Part shown: positions 48,801 through 61,610 of the stretch, in pieces
How the letters are laid out: each line of letters starts with the position of its first letter
How positions within the stretch are numbered: position 1 is the stretch's first letter
Assembly: GCF_000327385.1 (NCBI RefSeq)
Contig: NW_008707443.1
Location: 415,399 to 479,398 of the forward strand
Length of the DNA: 64,000 bases
Origin: Lottia gigantea
Taxonomy: Eukaryota > Mollusca > Gastropoda > Lottiidae
Direction: 5' to 3'
Position numbers and translations under genes: made by a program
Notes under the pieces: model-generated
Database searches by the model: none
Seen by the model: only the letters and a program-made list of their open reading frames with translations
What the model was told of the DNA's origin: nothing

Positions 48801-50126
48801 TTCAATGCATAAATACCAATTACAGTGTAAAATTTGAGAACCTTTTCTCAAGATTCATGCTATGAAGAAATCCCATCTAAATATTTAATATTATTATTAG
48901 CTTACCTCACTGTGTGTAAATAAACGAACACCTTCTGCCTGGTGAAATACAGGGTAATGGGTAGCATCTATAGCATCTCTTCTGTACACATCTCCTATCA
49001 CTAGGAATGCATCTAAACCAGATCGGATTAAGTCCCTTTGATGAGCAGACGTGTGAGCTCTTAACATATAATTATTGTTGATATAATAACTGTCGGAGGG
49101 AGATCGACTCACATGGTCTTTAGGCACAAGTAACTGGTCAAAATTCTGTTCCAATGTGACAACTGGACTGATGTTTGGATAAACTGAAAATATAGGATTC
49201 CCACGTCGTCGGACATAGTTTTTGTAGAAAAAGGCCTCCAGCATTTTCCTGATTAAGTTTAAAGGATTGCCCTTTCTGGTATGTATTTTTTGGTCCAGTT
49301 TGGAGAGAATTCTGGGTGTAACATTTGTGTACATATCAGTTGGGTAAATTTCATCTAAAATTTTGATGGAGTCGCCAAACTGTGACGCTCCTTTTACTTT
49401 GGTAGACCAACATCTGGTTTGACATAAATACTGTCGGGGATGGAAACTTATTTCTTGAATGAGACATCTAACATGTCTGAAAAAAATATGAAGTATAGCT
49501 TAATAACATTTCTTAAAATGTGTTTGATTAATTCACATAGGCTATTGAAGCTTATAATTTATCTCATTAAAGCAATTTCGAAAGGTGTGTCAAGTTGACT
49601 ACTAATCCCAAAATGGCATTAACTGAAGTCTCATAGAAGTGTGAGCAAGCCTTACTTTAAAGTGTAGCTTTAACAAATAGGCCTACAAGGTTAAGGATTG
49701 GTATGCCATGAAATTCAAGCTTTAATAAAAGCCACACAGACATTCACTTTAAATATAGAGTAGGTTCATGTCTACATTTATATTTCAAAATTCGACAAAT
49801 AGCTCACAAAGGTAGGCCTAATGTAGGATATTGTTGTTAATTCTGTGTGGTGTTCGAGTCCGTGTGGTCTTGGCATTAATGAAAGTATATCTTATCGGAT
49901 AAGATCAATCCAGACTATTATGTTTGCAATGACATTACAAAACAACCCAATTTATTTATTATATACCTAACCAGATTCTTAATGCAATGTAGGTACAGAA
50001 TATTACAGAATTACCCTATCATTCTAACCTTAAAATCATTTTGAAGATTGGTGTATTTTATCAGAAATTTCATGCGACATTGGTCGATTGTCGTTAACAA
50101 AGTGAGAAACTAACTTACGGTAGCAT
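45880..50126 (-). CDS. FARS2: Mitochondrial phenylalanyl-tRNA synthetase
   Basis: It charges mitochondrial tRNA-Phe in the matrix. Coding exons (minus strand, in order): 50126-50119, 49476-48906, 48657-48498, 48219-48088, 46896-46736, 46164-45880. Phases match and the 1317-nt frame gives 438 aa (human 451). The first coding exon contributes only 8 bases, ATG plus five. The N terminus carries Arg and hydrophobic residues with few acids, as in a matrix-targeting peptide. Class II motif 2 is [10 protein letters not shown] (residues 180-189) and motif 3 is [13 protein letters not shown] (298-310). The C-terminal FDX-ACB anticodon-binding domain runs from about 345 to the end ([19 protein letters not shown]). 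This monomeric layout separates it from the cytosolic alpha/beta enzyme. It is head-to-head with LYRM4 and converges on PLC-gamma. Confidence 0.97.
46510..46584. repeat. Short inverted repeat with TATACGCCCAC ends
   Basis: Within the last FARS2 intron, TATACGCCCAC (46510-46520) and its exact reverse complement (46574-46584) bound a 75-bp segment. Related words occur at about 30280 (TATACGCCCACATGG) and twice at 41.52-41.61 kb, so a dispersed repeat family is present. Confidence 0.6.
46897..48087. other. FARS2 intron 4, no added gene
   Basis: This is the largest FARS2 intron (1.19 kb). It contains overlapping open frames on both strands (about 47157-47558 plus, 47231-47434 minus). Neither has a recognisable domain, and both lie between firmly placed FARS2 exons. 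A moderately GC-richer patch near 47270-47345 may be a decayed DNA transposon fragment, but I see no clear terminal repeats. Confidence 0.4.
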
Positions 50127-50323
50127 TAGTCTCGATTTTCATACAAATATTTTGGCAAGTATTTGTTTCAGTCTGGTTGATCAAAACTATTTGTTTCCGA
50201 TTGTCGTAATTGAATCTTTAAAATTAAAGATAGAAAACGTCAACTATATAGTCTTGATTGTCAAACAAAGTCAAATACGGAATGTACTGAAATGTCACTG
50301 GACAATCTAATAAGAAAACAAAG
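50127..50323. promoter_or_regulatory. Bidirectional promoter of FARS2 and LYRM4
   Basis: Only 197 bp lies between the two start codons of these divergent genes, so the transcription starts and both 5' UTRs must fall here unless further upstream exons exist. Inverted CCAAT-like words (GATTGTC, GACAATC) occur several times. There is no obvious TATA box at a defined distance. Shared control of two mitochondrial genes is inferred from the layout. Confidence 0.7.
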
Positions 50324-53085
50324 ATGTCAGCCTCCACAAGATCAAAAGTTCTCGAGTTGTACCGAAAATTACTCAGAGAAGGCAAACAGTTATCTGATTA
50401 CAATTTTAGGTACGATCTCATTTGTGATTTTATTTAAAAAGAATTACTAGTAGTAGTCGACCTATCCGGTTGTAACAGCGTTACATTTTCCCTCATTGCA
50501 CACTGCATGGCATCATCCATGGTCTGAGGCCTGGAAACACGTTTCTTCTTGAAAAAAAAGTCTCTTAAAATGGATGCTCACATGTTTTGACCTCAGAATT
50601 TTGTCATTCATTCAAATATTAAACTAGAATTTCAATGAATATGTTGGCCCTAGGCCTAGACAGTTAGAGATCACTGACGAGTGGCAAACAGACTTTCTGA
50701 ATGAAATTTACTTTACATAATAAAACTACAATTAGTATGATTGTTAATGAATTTTTTTTTATAGATTTTATGCTCAAAGAAGAGTTCGAGATGCTTTTAA
50801 AGAAAACAAATCAGTTTCCGATCCTCAAACCATTGAGAAATTGATCCAAAAGTCACAAACAAATTTAGAAATTCTCAAGAGACAGGTCAGTATGTTTCTA
50901 TATGCCAACATAGTACAGGTACATCTTAATTGATGTCGATTGTTGATACTTAAATTGAAACGCTTTTAGTCTAAGCAATAAAAAACGAATGTTACTATAA
51001 AAATGAGTAGGCTATATCTGTAGGCCACATTATGCATGTCTTACCTACTGCTTGCTCTTATTGGTGTATCTGACTATCAGTTGTCTGTAGTACACATCTA
51101 TAGATCTCATATAATCAGACAAGGACCCTGGCTATTTCAGAAATGGAGTGAAAGGAGTTGCAACCCTTTTCAGAAAAGCCTTGTGTATTACATGGATGTA
51201 CGTTCACATGTTGAATTCTAGGGAAAACCTCTGATGATTAAGTCATGACATTTCTTTTTGATTAAAACAACTGACCATTGAAATGCCCTCTCACTTAAGA
51301 GGATGGGGGCCTATTGTTCTTGTATAAGATAGTTAGACTTGTTGCATCATCATAATTTAAGTTCAAGCTACTTGAGTTGAAAAAAGAATCAACCAAAAAA
51401 TATTTAAAAAACTTTTTTTTATTTCTTACTTCATATCATTATTTTACTTAGTACTTGAAGGGATATGATTCTTTATTCTATTGTATGTTTACGTCCGCAA
51501 ATTTCCAGCCACCTTTTTTTAGTAAACATATTCTTTTTAATTTATTTTGATATCGTAGACTCTACCTGTGATCTTTCCTTGTATAGGAAAATACACCTTA
51601 TAAAATAGTGAAATAAAAAATTAAGTATGTGATATTCTTTCAACTGAATCTTGTAGAATTTTGTTTAGTTTGAAAAAGATCATTGTTATCTATCTTAAAC
51701 ATTCACTTATAGAGAGCTTTTTTCAATGATGATAGAAAGATATGATGCAATAAGTAAGGCAATATATATGTAATCTATTTTTATACATTAACATATTGAA
51801 ACAATCTCTTAAAACTATTTCAAAATAACTTCTTTAGTTTCATCATTCAACTTGAGAAAAACTTTTTATGACTAGAGAGTTTACGATTTATTTGTTCTTT
51901 TGTTAATGTGTTAAGCCCACTTGTTATTTTGTAAGGTTATTGGCAACGTATTTGAAACAAGTGTTGTACAGATGAAGTAAATTGATTTCAGAGTTTCATT
52001 CAGTTTAGATAGGAAAAAATAAAGTCAGGCTTAACATGATGATGTATTACATTTAAAATACACATGATGATGCAATGATAGATAAATATTAGCCAATATA
52101 TCGCAATGTATGATTTATCTATACGGGAAATAAACTTAAAGTTGTCTTGTCAGGTAGATCTGTCAAATTTGAATTTATGGCATTAAAATGACATGTATAA
52201 TGGGAACAATGTCCAAAATTAGTATATTTTATTTAAATTGAAGGATAACTGGAGATAGGGTTTGAATCGATATGAATTTCTAATATTCAGTAAATAATTA
52301 GATGAGTATATTTCCTTTTATGAGTACAACCCTTTAATGAAGAACACATGGAACATTTTAATAATTTAGTAATATAGACCAGGATTTAAGATTAAATGAT
52401 ATATATCTATCAATCAATAACCATATGAAAGGTTTAACTGTCATTGTAACAAGCCTATTTTTGTGATAGTGTTCCTGGCACTTTACCAGAAAATCTGTCC
52501 GATTGAATATACATTATTTGTGTATTATTCATGGTAAATCTTTGATAATAGTTTTGTTATTAACTTTTTCTCAGCCTTATTTATTGTTGAATAATTTCAC
52601 ACTTTAACTAGTCTCAATACATGCCTCAATGACTAAGCATATTCAAAAGTAAGCGATAAATTTATTTTGCTTGTCAATTATTAAAAAAAAATTTTTCAAA
52701 AGTTACGACTATATAAGTATCCATCTGTTTTTATCAAGCAGGTAACTTTGTTAAAGCCATAATATTGCAGATGTCTGAAAAGGAGAAAGACAACAGGCTT
52801 GATAAAGCAACCTGAAACACTAGTTCATAAAAATGTAAATTTTTGAAATTTGATTTTTCCTCAAAATGGCAATTATTAATATTTCTTGCTCACGACATAC
52901 AAAAACCTTTAGGTTTTCATGTGATTTTATGACTTATTTGTTTAAAAACTGACAAACATCCATCATATCAGTCTGATGTATTCCCTCCCAAATTTCTCTT
53001 ATATCTCCTTTCTGAAAGTTCTTTTTTTTTCTAGGTTCTTGTAGAAAAATTATATGGTAAAGGAAAACTTGTTATAGAAAGATAA
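50324..53085 (+). CDS. LYRM4: LYR motif protein 4 (ISD11), Fe-S cluster assembly
   Basis: This is the small LYR-family partner of the cysteine desulfurase NFS1. With acyl carrier protein it stabilises the complex that supplies sulfur for mitochondrial iron-sulfur clusters. Coding exons are 50324-50409, 50765-50885 and 53035-53085, phases match, and the product is 85 aa (human 91). The N terminus has the LYR tripeptide in ELYRKLLRE (residues 11-19), then FYAQRRVRDAFKENK, which matches the family's conserved Phe/Arg stretch. The last exon encodes LYGKGKLVIER, equivalent to the human tail but shorter. A candidate poly(A) signal is AATAAA at 54142-54147. FARS2 starts 197 bp away on the other strand. 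Confidence 0.95.
50484..50530 (+). repeat. Recurring SINE-tail-like segment in LYRM4 intron 1
   Basis: A stretch containing CTCATTGCACACTGCATGG and then a CATCATCCAT-type end matches the tail of the SINE-like remnant near 4.2 kb, and in part a segment near 40623. It is too short to classify alone. Confidence 0.4.
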
Positions 53086-56000
53086 AGAGATTTTGATACT
53101 GCCATTATAAGTGTGTTCAGACTGTGTCGAATTTCAGTGATAATTCTTTAAGTAGTGTAGGTATTGCAAGGATATGGAACGTATGTAAAGCCAAAGAAGG
53201 TACAAGTATGTGTGGCAGTTGATGGAAGAGCAAACCAAAATGAATATTTACGGCTTACTTTTCCACTTACGAACTACTTTTTTAAGAGACTTTGTAAGAT
53301 CTGCTAAAGAAAACACATTTATATTTGCTGTAAGGACTAATTACACGAGATTTTTGTTTACTTTTTTTATACACTTTTCAGGGATAAAGCTAAATAGATT
53401 AATATGGAAGGCAAATTTGATCAAAATCCCAACTGGCTTACTATGCATTTCATGGTTGAGACAAAACTAATTCCTTTTGAAATGGTCAAGACAATGTAAA
53501 AATAGTCTATAATTTGTCTTGTCTTAAATTTTCAGATTCAGGAAAACTAACTTCAAGATATTTTTTGCGTTTAGTCAACTTTATTCATTTAAAATATAGT
53601 TTTATCAACCAATCAAATTACTTTATTTCTTAAAATCATCTTTGTTTTTTGAGACACTGGTCAGAGACAATTATTATTGAATAGGAATTTTTTTTTAATT
53701 TTTGGAAAACTCTCTTTGCTTTTTATAATGATGAAATTTGAATGTAATTGTTTGACAAAATATAACAGTGAATGATGGATTTTGGCAGTATTTATCTTCT
53801 ATAATGTGTAAATGGTATAGTTATGATAATTATGTGTTATGAATATGAATAGTTGTAAATTTTATTATGTATAAGTACATTATGATTTAAATATTCAACA
53901 TCTTAAAAATTCATTTTGGTGTGTAAATATGCAATAACACATGGCATTTTAGAATCACTTGAAATACTTATTGAAATGTCAATTATCATATGATTTTCTC
54001 TCATGAATATTCAAAACTTTTGTTATGAAACCCTAGAACATATCCCATGCCTTGTCAGACATGTACAAAGGAGAGTCAAATATTATCACCCATCCCAATG
54101 TATTAATCCAGATGGAAGAGTTGAGAAATGGATATATCTGAAATAAAAAGTCGGATGCTTTTATATATCAGTGTTTTCCCCCGCTTTTTTCTTAAGTCTA
54201 ATGGAATTAGATGTCTACAATTGGATGATTGACCATGGAAAATTTGACATTTTTTTCTTGTTGCCCAATTCAAGTTATAGTAGGGTCTAGTTTTCTTAAA
54301 ATTTATAATATGTTGTTTTCCAGGAGACCTGTAGGAGTTGTGGTCTGTTTCTCTTTATTGGCATGCGCATTATCATTCTCATTTTCCCGCCACTTTCATT
54401 ATTAAACCAGTACGCTGTCTCGATTTTGTGTTGAAAATACGTATTACATCATCGAGATATTTTTCAGACGGTTTTAGGTAGGTATTATTTCGAGATCTTG
54501 CGAACGTTGTATATAAATCGTGATCAATAAAGAGTTAAAGACCCTCTGAGTGTAGACCTTAAAAACTTTCCTGGAGTGCAAACCACTCAAACCAGGGCCT
54601 TTGGGGCCAAGCTCGGCTTGTGCCAGTCAAAACCATTAGACCTATCACTGGCTCGGACACTCGAGTGTTCGGCCTATTGAACGTTAACAAACGTTGCAGA
54701 GTAAGCCTATCCTAAGTTGTGTTTGAGAGTAATGGACTCCTAAGTTACCTTACCATGAAGAAATATCTATTCGATTCATGATTCAGATAATGCATAGGCC
54801 TATTATAGTAACTCTGGAGTAGGCCTAAAAGTTTATATTTACGATGGCATTAGTCTACTCTTTTTTTCACCTGCCGAGAGAACGTGTACAGACCGTACTT
54901 AGCAAAAGCTAACTTGTAGCACATTGAGTACATTTCGGAGAAAGTCTGAAGGTATGGGCATGAAGTAACCCACTGCTGCTGAAAATATTCAAGGGGGTTA
55001 AGTAATTCAGAGTCGACAGGCAAAGAGAGACAAATATCAATCGTATCTAGATCTATCGTCTAGTTGCGGAAACGGTTACCTATGACCCTTTGCCAATAGG
55101 TAGTACCATAGAATTACGCTAGCCTTGGGTTTACGATGATGGATTTTAGTATTCATCGAAATTGAAACCTGAATAAGCCGAAAGTATGAAAAAAATGTGT
55201 ATCTTTCCAGCATGGAATAAAAAAAAAGGTTTGTACTCTGTCTACGTGCATAAATGTGCATGTGGAATTCACGATGAAGTTGATAAGGTAGTTTAGCCTA
55301 CTTTCCTTCGGTATGAATGACCTTTAACTGTGACATTGTTTTTTATTTATGTTCTAAGCTTTTTATCCATTGATTGAAAAAAAAATTATGTGACCAGTGA
55401 AAATGAATATTAACTGAACAACATTAATTAAAGGAATATTATGATTATGAAAGCTTCTAAATTACAAAACACGCTCTCTACTTCAAACAAGGAGGGAAAT
55501 GACCGACCGTTGCTCAATCGGTTTGGAACAAAGAAGGGACACAGAACTGTGTATAAATAAGGTTTCATTCATTATTGGTAAAGATGTAGACTGAATTTTT
55601 TTAAATATTAAAATTCTTTCTTGTACAGCATTATCAACTATACAAAGTTAACTAACCGTAGTTCGTGATCAATCGGGATTTTTCTCTGTAGTCCACATCT
55701 ACCAGACGAAATATTAATGTAACAGCTCGTGAGAACCTAGCTTTTCATGAATATCGATCTTATATGATTATAATATGCATCATATAATAATCTACAGTAG
55801 GATAAATTTTTGAAGCCTTGAAATAATTTAATGTCATTATTTCATTGAAAAAAGAATTCTAGTTACTGGATGATCAAGAAGAATGTTCGGGAAACCCCTA
55901 ACTACTCACGCTTTGACGTCATAATTGACATAGTTAAAGGGAATCCTCTACATAATATTCTCTTGTTATTATATCAAGTGTAACCAAGAAACACCTTCTT

Positions 56001-56399
56001 TCCGCGTGGTGAGTAATTTTCTACTTGGGTACTGGAGCTATCTAAACGAAAAGGAGATTATTACAATTATTTACCAGCGGAAGATAAATCCAAAGCCTTT
56101 TTGGCTTTGACCGTATAAACGACCTTGAGACATCGGGTCAATCAACATACAAGGTGAATGTCAAATGTAGTATATAAAGTCAGTGGTCGCTCACAACGCT
56201 AATAAACGTTATAGTAGGGGGTGATAATCACTATTTAAATTTATAGCGTTTATAAGGCTGGATGGACTATGGGGATGTGATTATTGTTCAATTGGATACT
56301 TACCGCAGTTCACTAAATACTTGATTATGAAACCACTGTTCAATATTTACGGTTGTAGAACTAGTGAAACTATTGGAATAACAGTACCGTATAATTATT
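53086..56399. other. Intergenic, LYRM4 3' flank to PPP1R3
   Basis: The left part up to about 54.17 kb is AT-rich and fits a LYRM4 3' UTR. From about 54.35 kb the composition turns CpG-richer. GCATGCGC (54361-54368, NRF1-like) and TTTTCCCGCC (54382-54391, an E2F-type site) suggest a promoter. A GTAGGTAT donor at about 54479 could end a non-coding first exon of the PPP1R3 gene. A perfect CRE TGACGTCA is at 55914-55921. No coding exon is recognised. Confidence 0.5.
54355..54480 (+). promoter_or_regulatory. Candidate promoter upstream of PPP1R3
   Basis: An NRF1-like GCATGCGC and a consensus E2F site TTTTCCCGCC lie within 31 bp. A possible non-coding exon ends at a GTAGGTAT donor near 54479. Assignment to the PPP1R3 gene two kilobases downstream is inferred from orientation only. 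Confidence 0.35.
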
Positions 56400-57659
56400 A
56401 TGGATTGGTGCGTGGCGGCATGCAAAAACATTCGAGTATTGCTGCCAAGAAATCTCTCTTATACTCAAGATAGTTTACGGGATTACTTTAGCATCAGTGC
56501 TGATTATGTGAATAGGTTGAAAATTGATAAAAAGATTATGCTTCGACAAAAGGTCGATGAAAATACTCCAATGATGTCGAACATAGAATCGAATTCGGAT
56601 CCGACTTCACCTGCCGATTGTGAAGTAAACGATACCGGTGCAGGATGTAGCAGTGTTGTTTATCACAGACAAATTTCCGATTCGTTGGATTCAGAGGAAG
56701 GTATTTATGTGAATATGTCTGATGATTTAGATTCTCCCGACGATTCACTCGGTGACAGCACTGTTAATGTTTCTGCCGACTCCATGTTCAGTCCAGATGA
56801 AGGAAATGCTGACCTTGACATGTCCTCTGAAGGTCATTCCGTTAGTCTTGAGGATGCCGTGAAGAAAGTATCCGTCAACATGCTTCCAACTTCGGAATTG
56901 AAAATTCAAATTAATGATGAACCTCTTGCTGCGAATAAAACTGGTTCAAGACAATCTATATACGATATACTATCGGACAGTCCAGTGTACGAAGAATCAG
57001 AATTTAATTTTTGCAAGTCGGAACTTCGCAAATCGTCTTCACTCAAAACAAATAAAACTCCTCCTGGAACGCCTCGGCGTAAAAAGGCTGTTAGATTTGC
57101 AGATGCAATGGGGTTGGATCTCGAAGATGTTCGGCATATTTTGAATTTGGAAGTACCACCTAAGATCCCTGCATCTGCGATGAAAGACCTACGTGTGGGA
57201 ATAGAGGATGACCGTCCTAATGTTGGAACTAGATTTTTAACTCCCCGGTTCAGTCAGCCTGGTGCTGACGGAAAGTTTACACAACGTGTAATAGCTCAGA
57301 AAATATGTCTCGAAAACGCTGTGATAACGGATATGACTATAACGGGGGTTGTTAGGGTTGCCAATATTGGGTTCCACAAAGCTGTGCGTATACGATTCTC
57401 CACAAATAAATGGATATCTTTTCATGACATTGCCGCATCTTACGTAATCAATTCTTGTGATGGTGCAACTGATCGCTTTTCATTCAGTATTGTCGCTCCA
57501 ATGGAATTGGGGGTTGGATCAACCTTGGAATTTGCAGTTTCCTACACTGTGAATGACAAAGTATATTGGGATAATAATAATGGAGCTAATTATGTGTTTG
57601 AGTGCTTCGCAAAAACTATTCCGATGGAAAACGATAGTTATTGGATGCATTTTTTATGA
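56400..57659 (+). CDS. PPP1R3: PP1 glycogen-targeting regulatory subunit (PPP1R3 family)
   Basis: A single uninterrupted frame of 419 codons, as in vertebrate PPP1R3B-like genes whose coding region is one exon. The N-terminal 200 residues are acidic and Ser-rich with no fold recognised. The PP1 docking RVxF motif is KAVRF at residues 229-233, inside the family-typical KKAVRFADAMGLDL. A CBM21 carbohydrate-binding module follows (about 290-412), ending in the glycogen-site signature WDNNNGANY (390-398). Such subunits tether protein phosphatase 1 to glycogen, favouring glycogen synthase activation. The ATG at 56400 is the first in frame. Next to LYRM4 and FARS2 the likely vertebrate counterpart is PPP1R3G, though sequence alone does not separate it from PPP1R3B, C or D. 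Confidence 0.93.
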   Translation: MDWCVAACKNIRVLLPRNLSYTQDSLRDYFSISADYVNRLKIDKKIMLRQKVDENTPMMSNIESNSDPTSPADCEVNDTGAGCSSVVYHRQISDSLDSEEGIYVNMSDDLDSPDDSLGDSTVNVSADSMFSPDEGNADLDMSSEGHSVSLEDAVKKVSVNMLPTSELKIQINDEPLAANKTGSRQSIYDILSDSPVYEESEFNFCKSELRKSSSLKTNKTPPGTPRRKKAVRFADAMGLDLEDVRHILNLEVPPKIPASAMKDLRVGIEDDRPNVGTRFLTPRFSQPGADGKFTQRVIAQKICLENAVITDMTITGVVRVANIGFHKAVRIRFSTNKWISFHDIAASYVINSCDGATDRFSFSIVAPMELGVGSTLEFAVSYTVNDKVYWDNNNGANYVFECFAKTIPMENDSYWMHFL

Positions 57660-60600
57660 GAATTTATGTACACATAATATACACTATTTGTGTGTTTTAG
57701 AATGTGTGTAAACAGTTGAAGGCTTACATACAATATAACATTACTTATTTGCAAATTGGTTTGTGTTTCTATAGTGCTTTTGTAGACAATTGTCAACTCT
57801 GCTTAATAAGCCAGAAAAGAAAAGTATCATCCATGTACTACAAAAATATATATTGTTTTTTTGGATATGAATTTTGATACTACAATTACTGAAATTTTAT
57901 GGGGCCTCCGTATATAAGACAAAGTGCTATGATTTCACGTTATTATTACTTCTTCTAGAAAGCTTTCCTTTTGGTTTGTTTTCAGAATTTATCTCCTCAG
58001 GAGTACTAAAATCATGAATATTGATAAACAAGCAAACTGAACGGTCGGAATCAAATTATATGAACAAATCTTACAAACAACCTACATTGCATTGTGATAA
58101 TAGTATGTACATAAGAATATTCAATTATAACTTGAGTCTCATTGAATGACGATGATAATAAAATGCTGATATATGTTATATTTTCTCAGTATTTAAGCAA
58201 GATAAAATGTAGTGTGTAAAAGGAAATAATTATCTATCGGTACTTCTATAGGTATAGGTGTGTGTATTGTAAGGGAAATAGTTAAAGAACTATATCCCTT
58301 TCATACATTTGATAACATAATCGTTTCCCCTTTATTACCTTGATTATAATTGTGTAATATGAGCTCGTATATTAGTGCTTGAATTAAAACTAAATGATTT
58401 TATTAACATGTGATATGTTGAAGATCTTAAGAATTTCTATTTGTTTGTGTGACAAATGGTTTCACACTACATAGTGCTAGGAGAAGAAGCTTTATTTGTC
58501 ATCTTGATGTACCAAAAGTAGTTCGAGTCTTCAACATATTAAAGTTGATCCCGAAAGTCGATATTCCCATCAGTACAGTCGATCATTATGATCATCCACC
58601 AATTGAATGTGGATGGATGAATGTAAGCCAATCGTTATCAAAAATCAAGAATCTAAATAGGTTGGTTATCGTTTACAAACGAAATCGGGTTGCATGTTCA
58701 AGGGTTAGATATGAAAGACTCGTTCTACCTTTGACGCACCTAGAATCTTTCTTATTCCAGTGTTTTATTCTTCTGACTTCTTTTATAAGCACAGGAGTAG
58801 GGTCAAACTGAGATATATTTTATGTTTTATCTGTGATACAACACGTTATATATAGTTAAAATTAATTAGCTGTACTAAGCTGTAAATATAATCACAGTAC
58901 ATTAGTTTGGCAAAGCAAACAAAATGTTGAGGTAAAGAATTTTCGTACATGTAACGGAAGCATGATCATGTCATGCCTTTCTTGATACATAACAATAGCG
59001 TGTGTGATTATACATTAAATGGATCACTAATTAACAAATATTTTCTAATTGCGAAAAGTGGCACTATATCAGGATTTTGTCTTATATTTCTTTCCTCACT
59101 CCATTAATAGATATTATGAATAGTCTACTATAGATTTTGTGTTTGTGTTTGTCTGATTTCTTATAAGTGATGGACTTAAATTATATTTTTAATGCTATCA
59201 GATTTATTTGTCAAGAGAGTTTGACTCGATTAGATACACGGGGCGACTGTAAGACTCTGAAAACATATGTTATGTAATAGGGCAAATAAAATGGTTTCCG
59301 TAGCAATTGAGTGCAAATTTTGGCGATGAAACAATGCGTGTGCTTAAAGGTATTCAGTGTCAAAAATAACTTATTTTTCTTCAGGCTTATCAACTATGTT
59401 TTCATTTTTACTTACTAAACCTGTGTATGCGTCTAGAGACTAGTATACGCGTGCTCATCAATCTTATTTAGCCGTCTTAATCCCAAGTACAAACTTTTCC
59501 AGATGCATCCTTAAACTGCAGAAGTTGATCTTTTTAAAATAAATGTATGTTCTGTTGCCAGCTGAGTATTTCTGACTGACATCAAAATTATTTTACTGAC
59601 AGTGTCAGTATTATGTGCCTGACTAATCTATCTATAAGTGTATAACCCTAAGTTATATTTAGTCAATTTGTACGTAGTCAAATTATTTTCGATGATATGG
59701 TTTAATAAGAAAGATTACATCTATATCATTTATGCTATTTGTTTTCTTAATATAAACTATTTCCGGTTTGTTATATTATTTAACTAGAACAAATTACTAT
59801 TGAACTTTCACCAACCTTCCCTTTAAAATACCTTTCGAATTTTCTCTTGATGAACAGTAACCCAAACGTTATTTAATGTATAACTGATTAGTGTATGTGG
59901 ATTCCATAGAATATACCTTATGCAAGTCCTCTCTTGCCAACCAAGATGAGAAACTTTTAGCCCAGTGTATTATTATAGTCCGGGAATCAATACAACACAC
60001 GAGTTGACATTGTGAGTAATCTAAAATCTACCCAAACAGTATGTATTCTCCTGTAGTAATCAGTCAGAAGACTTTAAACTTTATAATATTGTACTTTAGT
60101 ACATTATATTTGTAAATAACTAATGCTAGGTTAGTTCTAAACTAATGAAATATTTTCCAGGCGTATCTTGTGATACCCAGAATGTTGTCGTACCTTGTAC
60201 TTTTCAGTATAGGTATGTAATGAGAATTTATTTGGTTTCCTGTATCAATGTATATAACCATTGTTTGATTAGTGATTAGAAACATGTATATGTGATAGAA
60301 ATGATAATTTATTAAATTGTTAACCAATCTGTTGCAACTAATATTTTCTTATATCTAGCATGACACATGCTTTCTTGCACGAATCTCGTACACCATGACT
60401 ATATGTCTATAGACATTTAATAATAAAACATTCGAAGCCCCCTAGAATACGAAGATTAGTACTGCTTCTATGTTCGCCAGACTTAAGCTCCATCTCCAAC
60501 CCCAAAAATTACACACCTTAAGTAATCCTAAACAGTAGACACGAAATATGATAAAGAATTGAGTTTTGGTGGGGTGGTGTTGGGAGTTTTTAGTGAGTGT

Positions 60601-61606
60601 GTTGTAGGTATGTTGAAATTGAATTGTAGGTATGGTGTGCAGATACCTCATGCATTCAGGCATGTGCATCAAAGAAAGTTTGCACGCATACACATGGTGG
60701 CACTAATCAACCCACAGGCCTAATCCACACAAATATAGGCCTGCTATTTATACCACCGATAATCATCTTCACTACATCAGTCAGGTATGCTAATTATATA
60801 GAAGTCATACAGAGGTCAGAAGATTGGTCGATAAATAACCGTCTGGATTTATTCATCTTGGCATTAACTGTAGTCTCTTACAACCAGAATAATATTCCAG
60901 CACACGCTTCGTATGGCCAGATCTGAGGGTGTCCAAGAAATGCAGCAAACCCCAGCTAATTCCTAGGAGGTTTGATTATACACAATTTTAAATCCATAAA
61001 TATCAAATATCACTATCCTTTTTTTCAAAGCCAAACTAATAAACTCTAGCTGCTTTCTTATTGAAAACATAAAACTAAGAAACTAGCCAAACTGCCACCT
61101 ATAGGAAAAGACTATTCAACTTTACTTAAATTTACTCATGATAAGTGATACCAATTAACCATGTCCAACTCCAGCAGACAACATTATATAGAAAAGGCAA
61201 ACATCGCATACACCAACTGAGCAACAATAAAATAAATATAGAGGTAATTTACACTCTAGTGAATATTACAACACCACACTAATTTCATTTTCTGCCTCAA
61301 AGAAAGGCTTTCAAGAAACGTTTGAAATCGCATGCTGGATATTACCGGTAACCCTATAACACGAAAAGAAATTGTGTTAACTCCATGCTTTACACCAAGG
61401 TGATAATATTTCTGAATGGTGGCTACCACGAAACATCAAAGAACTGAATTCAGGTAAAGCTTGATTATATCATTTCAGAATATCAAAAAAACAACATAGA
61501 TCGATTCTGTGTTCAAATTTACATCCGAGCAATTATTTATAATAAGCTCGTCTTACACTCTCTTTTCTTTAATATTCAACTATGGTGTTAGTATCTTAAT
61601 TCTATG
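57660..61606. other. PPP1R3 3' flank, no recognised gene
   Basis: A candidate poly(A) signal for PPP1R3 is AATAAA at 58157-58162, with others further on (for example near 59540). An open frame of 120 codons at 58449-58811 has no recognisable domain or splice context and is left out. Nothing else in this 4-kb stretch was identified on either strand. Confidence 0.5.
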
Positions 61607-61610
61607 CTAA

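Noticed and set aside
58449-58811. 120-codon open frame downstream of PPP1R3
   Set aside because: There is no domain, no splice context and a probable 3' UTR position. It is longer than average for chance but not enough to call a gene.
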